From the NCBI GenBank assembly GCA_958298945.1, contig OY282607.1:75756868-75820867 (forward strand): 64,000 nt of DNA, in the 5' to 3' direction. Every line of letters begins with the position of its first letter. The stretch's first letter is position 1. Positions 1 through 10,869 of this stretch are shown in pieces. The position numbers were made by a program, and so were the translations under genes. This DNA is from Atherix ibis. Lineage: Eukaryota > Arthropoda > Insecta > Diptera > Athericidae. The notes under the pieces were generated by a model. It did not search any database and had not been told where the DNA came from. It saw nothing but the letters and a program-made list of their open reading frames with translations.

Positions 1-125
1 CGATCCAGTACTGCTGCGAAGAGTGTAAACCTGCCCAAAGAAACTATGTTGAAGAGGATGCTATTAATGTATAAAAATATAATAAAAACCGTTAGTCTTA
101 TTACTTTTCTGCTACTCTTCGTAAG
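1..125 (+). pseudogene. Mariner transposase C-terminus remnant
   Basis: Bases 12-74 read C-C-E-E-C...N-Y-V-E-E-D-A-I-N-V then stop TAA (72-74), which is the usual C-terminal ending of a mariner transposase (a W/C-rich stretch, then an N-Y-x-E-x-D motif). The same ending and the same downstream run (attacttttct) recur at 51879-52005, so both are copies of one old family. The rest of this copy lies before the window. Only the tail can be described. The family assignment is by motif, not by search. Confidence 0.6.
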
Positions 126-1379
126 TCAGCTAAATTTGGAAAATTATTATTATAAGAGCTTTATAACACAAAAAAGAAAGATGGATTTTTGTATGAAGTT
201 AATGCAAATAATATAATTTTTTATCGACTCGACCTACCCTTTTCTTGAATGCGATACGGGAGAGTATATACGAGTATATATCATAAACCTTTCTTCACTC
301 TTCCACAAACACATTTCAAAGAAAATTTACTTCTTTCATCAAGATGGCTCTGATGAAGCAGAAATAAAAGCAAAAATTGAGAAAATATTGAAATCGTGCT
401 CCTAATGGAAGAATATTTATCAAAGTACTTGCCATTTAAAAGGGAAATTGTTTTGTATTATGGGTGGTCGTATTTCACTTTCAATGATTTATTCGTACAA
501 AATTTCCGTCTGTGATGGCCTTGCATGCTAATGGCCTCAAATATTTTTATTTTCATATATATGAGCAACATAATTAAGTTTTCAATAGCGGAAAATTGAT
601 TACGTTGTCAGGTCCAGATATAAGTATTCCATAGATCAATGGATTTGAGAAAAAAATTCCATCGTCTACATTGTGTAAAATTATGTATGTATAAAATAAA
701 AAAAATTGTATATGGAATGAATTGTATTAAAAAATTTGCAAACATCGAAAAAATAAGAAATTAAGGGATGTAAAACCTCATAGTGTAGAGTTCTGTTATA
801 TAGTGTAGATTGAAGGGGACAACATTTCACTTTTATTATACTTATTTACAGTTTTAATGGGATGTTCAACAATAAAATTTTGTGGAACTTCTTGGAATTT
901 TCAAATGGTATAATTCGAATGGTACAAGAATACTTATGTGCGACAATAACAGCTAATTAGAGTTCTTCCGCTCCATTTTAAGTGGCAATTTATTTCTTAG
1001 AAAATTTCCATGAATGTAAGGACGATAGCAAACCGAATTATTCGTTCCATAATCATTCTATGAATGGTCGGTTTATAGCAACTAAATAACTTCAATTTAC
1101 CAGTTGCGTATAGACTCGTAGTAAGTGTTTTCGAATATATTAATGTAAAAATTTCAACGTTAGGTAAATGTGACATTTTATTTTATAATCATGCCTATTG
1201 AGAATTTTATTTCATTTTTAAACACTGAATTATTGTATTATACAATTAGCATTAAATTTACTATACTATAATCTATTCAAATATCTTTAGAATATTTTAT
1301 GTGTACTTTAACTTATGTGGCTAAAAAATTTAATAAAATTTGTCTGCGTTAAAATTTTTTTTAATTTTATTAAAAAAAA
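126..1379. other. AT-rich non-coding DNA
   Basis: No coding region, repeat or RNA gene can be supported here. A TACGAGTA octamer lies at 269-276, one of at least twelve in the window. Confidence 0.6.
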
Positions 1380-2633
1380 CCAAATCCGCTGTTTGGTCAT
1401 AGATGGCGTGAGTGAGCATATTAAGCTACCATAGGTACGCCATACTTTTTTTTTATGAGTTTGACATCTGTCAATATTATTCCGTGCACATTGTCAGTAA
1501 TTTCGTACAACATACATTTTTCCTTTGGTAATGATGTCTTGTTTTGTGATAGAAAAAGAGCATATGTGGGAAGCTCTGCTTTTCTGCTTCAATTTGAAGA
1601 AATCGGCTGCCGAATTGCATTGAATGCTTATGGAGGCCTATGGTGACAGTGCTTTATTGGAAACAACATGCCGAGATTGGTTTCGTTGGTTCAAAGACGA
1701 CAATTTTGACTTGTGGGACAAGAAGCGTGAAAATCGGCCTAAGAAGGTTGTGGACCATCAATTGCATGCTCTTTTGCACGAAGACGATACCCAATCGCAA
1801 AAAATACTCGCGGAACAATTGAGTGTTACTCAACCAGCCATTTCCATGCGGCTGCGTGCCATGAAGAAGATTGAAAAGATCGGAAAATGGGTGCCGCATG
1901 AATTGAACGATAGACATATGGAGCGACGCCAAAACACATGAGAAATCTTGCTCGCCAGACAAAAAAGAAAGTCATTTCTGCATCGGATTGTGATAGGAGA
2001 TGAAAAGTGTATATATTTCGAGAATTCTAAACGCAAGAAATCGTGAGTTGATCCCGGCCAACCATCAACATCTCCCCCAAGATCAAATCGCATCGGACGG
2101 AAGACGATGTTGTGCATTTAGTGGGATCAGCAGGGTATCGTCTACTATGAGAAGTTGAAACCTGGTAACACTGTCAATGCCCACCGCTACCACCAACAAC
2201 TGATCACATTGCACCATGCTCTAGGTGAAAAAGGACGGATTATTAACAAAGACATGACAAGCTGATTTTCCTCCACGACAACACACCATGGCACAAGTCA
2301 AAAATGGTCCGAAACCACTTGGAGACACTCAACTGGGAGGTACTATCCTACCCCGCTTATTCATCAGGCCTGACCTCTTCCGACTACCACCTGTTTGCGT
2401 AGATGGGCCACGCGATCGCTGAGCAGCACTTCGATTCTTACGAAGACGTCGAAAATGGCTTCATGAGTGGTTTGCCTCAAAAGAGGAGGATTTTTTTTGG
2501 CGTTGTATCCATAAATTGCCCGAGAGATGGGAAAAATGTGTAGCTAACGAGGGCAAGTACTTTAAATAAATTTGTTTTTGCTTTCTACGATAAAAAAACA
2601 TGTGTTTTTTTGAATACAAAACAGCGGATTTAA
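1380..2633 (+). mobile_element. Mos1-like (mauritiana-type) mariner, inactive
   Basis: The ends are a 13-bp inverted repeat, aaatccgctgttt at 1382-1394 and its complement at 2619-2631, placing the element at about 1.25 kb, normal for mariner. The outer boundaries are uncertain by a few bases because no clean TA duplication is visible. The interior is a full-length but damaged transposase (1534-2569). The repeats still match each other well while the gene has stops and frameshifts, so the copy is old but nearly complete. Confidence 0.8.
1534..2569 (+). pseudogene. Mariner transposase pseudogene, mauritiana type
   Basis: This once encoded a DDE transposase that cuts and pastes the element at TA sites. 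The start at 1534 gives M-S-C-F-V, matching the usual Mos1-type start. A paired helix-turn-helix region follows, then WVPHELNDR at the linker, G-D-E-K at the first catalytic Asp, F-L-H-D-N at the second, and S-S-D-Y-H-L-F at the third with 34 residues between the last two, as in mariner. The end is E-G-K-Y-F-K and TAA at 2567-2569. The length is about 345 codons, equal to the family norm. Damage includes a stop after A-A-E-L-H near 1618, a stop after R-Q-N-T at 1939-1941, further stops, and frameshifts near 2260 and 2450. It cannot make a working protein. Family resemblance to Mos1 is clear; copy-level assignment is inferred. Confidence 0.85.
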
Positions 2634-2639
2634 GCTTAT

Positions 2640-5600
2640 TTTTTTGTTGTTGCAACTATTATTCGAGTGACTGTATTTTTCAATCAGTGGCCTTTTTACT
2701 TTTCTATGCTACTATGCCATAAATAAGAATATATGTGCAACTTATCTCTTTTAAGTCTATATTATGTAATGCTCGATGGTTCTTTTAGACATTGTAATAT
2801 TAGTCATAAAAATAGCTAATATATAATTAAAATGGTTTTAATAAAATCCGCACATAGGTTCTGTTAATAATATTGAATATTTCATAATTTTTTTTAACCT
2901 GTAATTAATTCGTCTGAGAGTTACGAAAAATGTAGGGTTTATAATTAAAAAACCCTAATATTATGCGTATAAAGCTAATTTTGTTTGGGGGATTTATGAA
3001 TAAAAATAATTTTATATTGAATTTTAAATAGCATAACCAACACGGAAGCGACTAGACAGAAAACCAAATATGGTAATCAGATATAGTTGTTGCCGTATTT
3101 TAATTTTAAGTCCAGAATATTTATTTCTACTAGACTATATCTGTCAAAAAAATTGTAAACTGCAAAGTCAATCAATCATGGACAAAATCTATTATAAAAT
3201 TTGATAAGAACTACATATTTTCGCTACTATTCTTGCGAGTATATTTATTTTTATGTAATATCATTGATATTAAAATAAAACTGCTAAAAACTAATTTATA
3301 CATGTTAAGTTTCTTATTTTAATTGGTTTTTACCAAAATTATATAGAGCAAAAACGCATATGCATATACTACGATTATATACGAGTGAGTAGTGGCACTT
3401 CAAAGTTATTTTGGTAGCAGTACAGTAACGTAATAATTTCCTCCAATAACTAGAATTTACTTTGCTATTTAATTCTTAAATATATATAATTTTAAAAAAC
3501 CGCAATACAGTTTATTTATATTTTCAATATTTCTATTATTTATTTAAATCAATTTACTAATTGCTAAAATAATTGCAAAATCAATTAAATCCATTTTCCA
3601 AGGCTTAAAACTGTTCTAATTAATCATAATTTTTGACAACATAAAATATTGAAAATAATATTTTAAGTTAATTTATTATACTAGGCCTTTTTTTCATTTA
3701 TAATTTTGCTCCTGAATATGCAATAATAGATTTTTAGAATCAGACGAGTATTTTGAATTTTCCTTAAGAGTTTTTAGTGAAATAATAGCATAAAGTATTT
3801 AAAATTGGATAGAAAATAAAATTCATAAACAATTTTAAATAAACACACTGAAAATTTAATAATATATATAATATTGTATTATAATTTTTCAATGAAATTG
3901 AAATATTTACTTTGATTCTGTAATTTTCAGACTTCATTTATAAAATAAAAAATAAAATATTTTATTTTCGAATCCCTATTAATAAAATTTTTTAGCAGCA
4001 TTTATAATATAATGTATATACTTGTAGAATAGTCTTTCTAATTCGATATTATAATTAAAATGATTAATGGTTACGTAATTAATCATTCTCAAAAGAGCTA
4101 TAGCCAATGAAAGCAAAACATTGCAATTATCACTTTAAATTCTATCGATGTTTTAGACACAGCAATTTGTCATAAGAGATATTTTAATATAAAATCTACT
4201 TAAAAATAATAGAAAAAAAATTGATTGTAAAAATACCACTATACGGAAGGATATAAACATTGAAAAATATTAAATTTTATTTATGAACGTGAAAAATGAG
4301 AATTATTAACATATAATTTTCCAAAGTGAAGATTTATCAAATCTCTTATATTTTGAGATAATATTAAAATCAAAGTAATTACGTACTTTATTATTAAAGC
4401 AATTTTAGTTAATAGTAAAATACTGAAAATTTGTGAGGAAACAGTTGGCTGTGCTAAAATATTGTAAATTAATCTTATGACACCAGAAATAATGGCACTT
4501 TTAATAATAAGAAGAGAAATCAACGTATATTGTAGAAAAAAAACTGTGGTAAAATTTATAGTCTAGAAAGTTTAAAATATGCCTGTATAAATACTGATAT
4601 TTAGATGCTGAAAAATGTTTTATCCTAGAGTATTTATCATCAAACTTAAAAAAATACGCATTTATGTATAGGAGCTTCGTAGAGTGATAGTGATATAGTG
4701 GGATAGAGGGAAGATAAAAAAATCGTCAAATATGTGTGAATAAGGAGTCACGAAAACATGATTTTTCATAAGTTTGTTAACTATTCACGTTAAGGATTCA
4801 AAATGCCATGTAATGTTTTCCCGTTTAGTTTAATATACTTTCCGTTTACGATGTCTCCAAGCACAGGCACTCCCTGCTTTGTTAAGTAATCTTGAAAAAA
4901 TTGTAATCTTTTATTAATTGTCAATTGAATCAGTTAATACCAGAAAAATTACCATAATTGATTTAGAGTACATTATAGAATAGGTTAATTCATCTTAATG
5001 TAATTTAAGTTGATATTTGTTTAAGTAATTTAATATTAGAAGATGGCTAGACCTATAAACATACGAGTATATCCATGTTTGTCGAATGCTTCACTGTCCC
5101 AATCTTATCTGTATATTAGTACTTATCTGCGCATAAGGGTATGAATGGATGTATGTAGGTATTTGTATTAGAGTACATATTATATTAACGTATTAAGGAT
5201 ATGGAGCTATCCTAAGTTTAGCGTTAAATAATATTGCTTATGAACATGCATAGTCGTACATTCGCCTTCAGTTTCTTGGGATTTCTTTGAATCAAAAGAT
5301 GGCATTTGTCATCAAATGACCAAAAATTGCCAGTAAGTTTATTTTATTTGTGCTGAAATAATCGTCCTTCTGGGAGATTTAAACATACTGTCTGTACATA
5401 ATCAAGTATTTTACAAAGGAAAAGAGTCACACTGTCATAATAGTGCAGAGCTTCGACAGCAATCTGTTAGTCAAATCACGTACAACATATGAGTACATGG
5501 CAAAATGCCGCAGTTGCTTTTATAAGTACGTACTGTTGGGGTCATGAAAACTATTAAAGACAACTGATTTATTTAAGAACATACTATATCTATATAGTAG

Positions 5601-5640
5601 TAAGAAGTAACAGTAAAAATATTGATTTTTGTATTTAAAT
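2640..5640. other. AT-rich non-coding DNA
   Basis: Mostly A and T runs, with no supportable gene. From about 4840 and again at 5220-5530 the composition is slightly richer in GC, but no frame, splice pair or known repeat could be recognised. One TACGAGTA octamer lies at 5062-5069. Confidence 0.55.
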
Positions 5641-5641
5641 A

Positions 5642-5846
5642 ATGATCTTAAGTATTTATAGGAATATGGCTTATTTACAAAAAAAATTAGTTATTTCTAA
5701 TGGCAATGGTAGTACTTATTGTGATACTATTGCTCATTTCCCGAAAGCTAAAGAGTTCTCTAGCTACGAGTATCTGAATTTGAACTTCAGTAGCTGGATT
5801 ATAACTCAGAACCAGTGCGTACTAGATACAGACGTTCCGAGTGTCG
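5642..5846 (+). CDS. Possible coding exon ending at a splice donor
   Basis: An open frame begins at ATG 5642, directly after an in-frame stop, and runs to a strong splice donor (cg|gtaagtaa, about 5847). The translation includes V-I-S-N-G-N-G-S-T-Y-C-D-T and ends D-T-D-V-P-S-V, with mixed composition that is unusual for a chance frame in such AT-rich DNA. A weaker alternative is an internal exon beginning after the acceptor-like tatttatag near 5662. The product is not recognised, no signal peptide or domain is visible, and no partner exon was found. A TATA-like ttttataa lies near 5519. Transcript data would settle it. A chance frame remains possible. Confidence 0.35.
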
Positions 5847-5859
5847 GTAAGTAATTTTA

Positions 5860-7021
5860 TATAAAATCAATACACTTACATGGAATTATCTCCAATTAAA
5901 TAATATTTTCTATTCAAAAAAGTATGAATAAAATTATAAATCTATCTTCAAACGACTAGTTAAACATGATATATGAATAGAAAATTACTAAAAAATATCA
6001 TTCAGTTCAGTAATCCGTACCTAATTTTTTTCTTTTGTTCTAAAGTAAAAGTTTTTCTTTCTCAATGTTTAACATAAAATTTAATATTTTTAGATAAATT
6101 TTTCAATTTACGAAAAACTGTATAACAAGTACTCATGTTCGTATAATTTTGGAATTTACTACAAAATTTTACATTAAAATATTTTATATTTAAAAAGACC
6201 TCAACCTTTCTTTGCAGAAAAAAAATCTATGCTTTTATAGAAGAGGATATCTGGCAGCCACAAAGATAATATACTTGAGTATATCCTTGAATTTTATATG
6301 CAAAAAAACATTTTGGATATACTGGAAAATATCAATACATTATTGACCATAATAACTGTTTTTTTTTGTCAACGCAATCTGCTTTCAAATATCAAGAATA
6401 TATTGACTTAGAAGTGTCCTCTAGAACATAAAATAAGCAATATTTTTTCATGAAATATATTCATTTTTGGGTATTTTATTTATAACATGATTTTATCAGC
6501 AAGGATATAAAATTTATTGAAGCAAACTCTCGACTTAAAGCTATTAAAAACATACAAATTTATGAATATATTTTTGTGATAATAAAATTATTAGAAAAAT
6601 ATTAAAAATAATTAACTTTTTAATTTTACATTTGCAGGATTTTATTTTTAACGATTTAGTTAAAATTGAAACTTTAATTCGGATGATTAAATTTTGAAAT
6701 CTTAGCGATATTACAATTTTTATTTATGAAAAATAAAATTTATTTATTTATTAATCGAATTATCATCAATTATTTATATCAAAAAATTTACACAAATGTT
6801 TGCTAGCTCATATGATAATATTATTTTTATATAAAAGTAAATAATTTCAAAATAATTTAATTATTTTTTCTATATAAGTTTTTTCAGCATAATTCAATTA
6901 TTTTCTTTAGTGTTTTATAAAGTACAGAAAATAATATTTTGATAGACTTTATGTAGAATATACAAAAAAAATTTAAATAAAATAATAATAAAATAAAATT
7001 AATTTTAATAAAGAAAGCATA
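5860..7021. other. AT-rich non-coding DNA
   Basis: Nothing supportable beyond long A/T runs. This interval would be intron if the 5642-5846 exon is real. Confidence 0.5.
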
Positions 7022-7023
7022 TA

Positions 7024-8295
7024 CGAGGTCTGTTCAAAAAGTATCGCGAATTTTGAATTTCCGCGGGTTACGTACATTCGAATTTCGATTTTCTTGTGGC
7101 GTTATGTTAGTACTCTCACTTATGACGACAAGTTCGGCCATTTTGAATGTTCAGTTAATTTTGGACAGCTGCTTTGCTTGCACGTGTTTTGGCTCGTCTT
7201 CAATTTTTGCCCATTTCAAAAAATGGATCATTGAATCTTTATCAAATTTTGTGTGAAAAACAAAAATAATTGCGCGAACGCATTCCGAATGTTAACTGTG
7301 GAATATGGTGAAGCTACCGTGGACCGAAGCAACGTTTATCGGTGGTACAAAATGTTCTCAGAGGGCCGAGAAGATGCGAACGACGAAAATCGTGCCGGAA
7401 AACATTGATGAAGTGAAGAAAATAATATTGGCCAATCGTTGAATCACCGTTAGAGCAGCTTATGACGTCTTAAACATATCGATTGGCTCGTGCCATTTAA
7501 TTTTTACCAATGATTTGAGCGTGAGACGGGTCGCCCGTACCAAAATTGCTCAATTTCGACAAAAAAAACAGCATCGCATTAACATAGCTAAGAAGCTGTT
7601 GGACTCTGTCCGCGACGACCTAAATTTGCTCCAGAGGGTTATAACTGGTGACGAATCATGGGTTTATGGTTAGACGTGGAAACCAAAGCTCAATCATCCC
7701 AATGGAAACTGCAGCACGATCCAAGACCGAAAAAAGTTCGGTCTTGGATTGCCAAGTTCGGTCGAATGTGAAGGTTTTGCTTACAGTTTTCTTCGATTGC
7801 AGGAGCGTGGTGCATCATAAGTTCTTGCCACAGGGTAGAATGGTCAATAAGAAATATTATCTGCCAGTTATGCGCAAGTTGCGTAAAGCAATCCACCAGA
7901 AACACCCGAATTTGTGGAAGAACAAAAATTGGCTTTTGCACCATTATAAGGCCCCTGCTAACGCATCGTTGCTTGTGCGCGAATTTTTGAACAAAAACAA
8001 CATTTTAATAATGCCGCAGCTACCGTATTCCCCAGGTCCGGTACCCTGTGACTTTTTCTTGTTCCGGAAACCTATTCTTTGATCCATTTTTTGGAATGGG
8101 CAAAAATCGAAGACGAGCCAAAACACGTGCAAGCAAAGCAGCGGTCAAAAATTAACTGAACATTTAAAATGACCAAACTTGTCGGCATAAGTGAGAGACA
8201 TAAGTACTAACATAATGCCACAAAAAAAAATCGAAAATCGGATATACGTAACCCGCGGAAATTCAAAATTCGTGATACTTTTTGAACAGACCTCG
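7024..8295 (+). mobile_element. Mariner with long inverted-repeat arms
   Basis: The element is flanked by TA (7022-7023 and 8296-8297). The terminal 51 bases (7024-7074 and 8245-8295) are inverted repeats with one mismatch. The inverted similarity continues inward, less perfectly, to about 7235 on the left and 8075 on the right, about 215 bp per arm. Normal mariner ends are about 30 bp. The right arm contains the reverse complement of the 5' leader and the first codons of the transposase, so the true 3' end was replaced by an inverted copy of the 5' end. A second copy with the same junction lies at 45768-46645. Confidence 0.85.
7223..8080 (+). pseudogene. Mariner transposase pseudogene, 3'-truncated
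   Basis: The ATG at 7223 starts a mariner transposase frame: K-F-C-V-K-N, then V-Y-R-W-Y-K-M-F-S-E-G-R-E-D in the helix-turn-helix region, G-D-E-S-W-V at the first catalytic Asp, and C-D-F-F-L-F at the last. The fourth codon is a stop (TGA), there are paired stops after the E-N-R-A-G-K-H segment near 7405, and there are frameshifts. The second catalytic motif, normally H-H-D-N-A, reads H-H-Y-K-A, so the Asp is lost. The frame is cut just after C-D-F-F-L-F and runs into the inverted 5' arm, so the last 60 or so residues are absent. The longest surviving frame is 7648-8082. Confidence 0.85.
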
Positions 8296-8299
8296 TATG

Positions 8300-8690
8300 T
8301 AGGTGTTTTAAAAATATATTTAAAATAATATCATAAAATTTAAAAATTTTAGAATAAAATATTTTTTTTTTATATATTAGTCAAATTAAACTAATTGTAA
8401 AAGGATTTAACGTTAGGGAAGAATTATCCTATCACAGATAAATGATCGAAACAAGGTATTTTTTTAATCAGAATTATTTCCAGAACTTATTTTGGCGATG
8501 AATGAGCAAAGGTTTTTAGTCATTAAAATATAAATGGTTCAAATTATAATATAAATAAGTCCTTATTTTATGCAATAAGTTTAAGTTATCATTAAAGAAT
8601 CCTTACGTAAAATTTTTATTAGAGAAATAAGATCCACTTTATAAAAAAACTCCAAAATTTGAAAAAGATTATAAATTTTTTTAACTCTGT
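8300..8690. other. AT-rich non-coding DNA
   Basis: No gene or repeat is seen. An 80-codon minus-strand frame crosses 8581-8820, but its last half is A/T-rich and no family is recognised. Confidence 0.45.
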
Positions 8691-9850
8691 CAAGGACGTT
8701 TTGAAGCCTGGCTGTAAAAGCAGCAGGAAATCGTTTTCCTATTAAATAGTACAACACCGTTGGTACTATAATTGCTCGCCTAGTGCTGGTATCTCTCAAA
8801 CCTAGAAAACGTGAGAACATTTAGGGGTTCCAACATTTAGTGTAGATCACTAGGGGTGCCAACAATAACGTAGCATTATTGGTGCAGTGATCCGAGCTCG
8901 AATATCATCTTCACCGATGAATAGTAGCGAATGGAAATAGGAAGTACAAACTTGAACTGGATTCAGCAATTAGAGTGAAAAATAAAGATATATGCTCTGG
9001 ATACAAAGCAAATATTGAAATTGGCAGAAAAGACCTATAGAGTACTATAATTTTTGTATCCAAAAAAATACTAAGCCCCAGGAACAATGAAAGTCGGAAC
9101 GGCTGGATTAGATACCGAACTATGCTAAATTCTCAGAGAACGCCTTAGAGAACAAACAAGACTGTAATCAAAATATATGGAGAGTAACCGCACGAGGCGC
9201 GGAAATTCTTATGTAGCTGCGAGCAGGGTGAGACGATTTATAGTACCATGCCTGGCACTTTGGCACTATCTGTCCTATACTCAAAAGAGGAGATATATTG
9301 AGTACAGCAATTATCTTACCAGGAAAAATAGACCCACTCTCACAAAAAATTATTAGCCCATTCTACAGATGTCGATAAAAATTTCAGCCGATAAAAACAT
9401 AGAGGAAAAATTTCAGCCGATCTAAATTATTTCGCATGAAAATTCTGACCATAACAGCGAAGCTACTATTCTTCGGAAACTTGCGTTCTCAACAAATATC
9501 AAAGTAAACTCTAGTCTGCGTTCCAGAACAGAATACTTCAAAAATTTTGTTTCCCTATACATGAAGAAGGACGCTCCCGCAATTTATTTAACAATGAGAT
9601 CCTGGAGCAATACCCTAGTTGTGGTTAAAAATACACTTTATAGGCTGTGGTAAGATGTATAATAAATAAATTTCTGCTTCCAGCATAGGAGCTAGGTCCT
9701 GCCTTCGGTGGAGCTATGGCTTAGGCCAGGATGCTAAAAAGATGCTGCTGGCAGTGTTGAACTGAAAGAACAAGGCGCGAAATTGTGATGTCTGGAGTTC
9801 TTGCATTCAGCAGGCCTAGCCCGGAATCCCGATGATGAAGATAAATTTTT
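8690..9850. other. Higher-GC island, unclassified
   Basis: This 1.1-kb stretch is visibly richer in G and C than its flanks and has no long open frame. Phrases such as gtgccaacaataacg, gccccaggaacaatg and the Gly/Pro-rich stretch near 9690-9830 look like decayed coding DNA, most likely an old transposon or a processed gene copy. No protein family could be recognised on either strand. Confidence 0.35.
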
Positions 9851-10390
9851 TTTATTTGTGAAATGTAACTGAGTACATATTTTGCAAAAGAAATTTTTTT
9901 TAATTAAAAATTGATTGCGCAAAAAGCTTCATTACAATTTAATTATATTTTGCCATCATCAACTTTTTCTTGTCTATTCTGTTGTTTTATTTGATATCAT
10001 TATTTTGGAAGGTAAATGATATCATTTACTATTTCACTTTATTTGATAGACTAGTAACGGCATCATACTCTTTAAGTATTAATTTCAATGACATTCCAAT
10101 GTATAAAAATCTCATGATTATCTTAGGGAAAAAAATTAAATTAAAATTTTCCTCATGAATATTAGCAAAAAGTTTATTTACTTTTAATTACCTAGACAAT
10201 ATTAATAAGGTCTTCATAAATAACTAATGAACATCGCCATTAGTAATTTACTGAAGTGATTCTAAATCTTTTGTAATGATGTATTTTGTAAATGTCATAG
10301 TATAATGCAATATATGATCCACTAAAAGAGATCAGGATTTCTAACAATAATGACTGTTATCGAATTGTACGAGCAGTACAAGTTCCATAT
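9851..10390. other. AT-rich non-coding DNA
   Basis: No supportable feature. The 62-codon frame at 9970-10158 has low-complexity AT-driven composition and is not called. Confidence 0.5.
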
Positions 10391-10565
10391 TAGAGAGGAG
10401 TTTTTTTTTTTATATACAATAGTTTTCTTTGGTTGAGTTTTTTTTTATGATGTTTATTTAGCGATTCTGTGAAAGACCATGACAGCAATCAAGGATATGT
10501 AATATAATCTTAGCCGCGTGTACACAGCATGTTTCCAGTTTGACACCTCAATATCTTCAACACTT

Positions 10566-10797
10566 TCATTGTTCACAGAAAGCTTTATTGTTATTCAGCC
10601 TGGGCTTTATTATTTGCCATTTATCCTCCCAGCTTTTGGCATCGCCTGCTGATTCGATAACACTGTAAGGAAAATTCTCATCTTGTCCAATTGTATACTT
10701 GCTGAGCCACTTCATACCGAGCAGTATTTGTGTACAATGTTAAGCTTAAGATGATGTTGCCGCAAGCATCCAAGTAACACTTCTCATCTGTCGAACA
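10566..10797 (-). pseudogene. Decayed coding remnant, unclassified
   Basis: On the minus strand two overlapping frames look coding. The upstream one reads C-S-T-D-E-K-C-Y-L-D-A-C-G-N. After a one-base shift the next reads I-L-L-G-M-K-W-L-S-K-Y, continues through S-A-G-D-A-K-S-W-E-D-K-W and stops at 10566-10568. I-L-G-M-x-W-L is a pattern seen near the end of retroelement aspartic proteases, which suggests, weakly, an LTR-retrotransposon relic. The usual D-T-G active site is not visible, so the class is open. The surroundings (10450-10870) are richer in GC than the flanks. Confidence 0.3.
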
Positions 10798-10869
10798 ATA
10801 TTTCCCATTTAAGTTATTCGTCTTCGCTCGTTATGTGCTGTACTCGTCGTATTGAAAAAGTTACGATTG

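Noticed and set aside
1654..1962. 102-codon minus-strand frame
   Set aside because: Antisense of the Mos1-like transposase.
4281..4523. 80-codon minus-strand frame rich in Ile and Leu
   Set aside because: Composition explained by AT-rich DNA; no signal, splice site or promoter.
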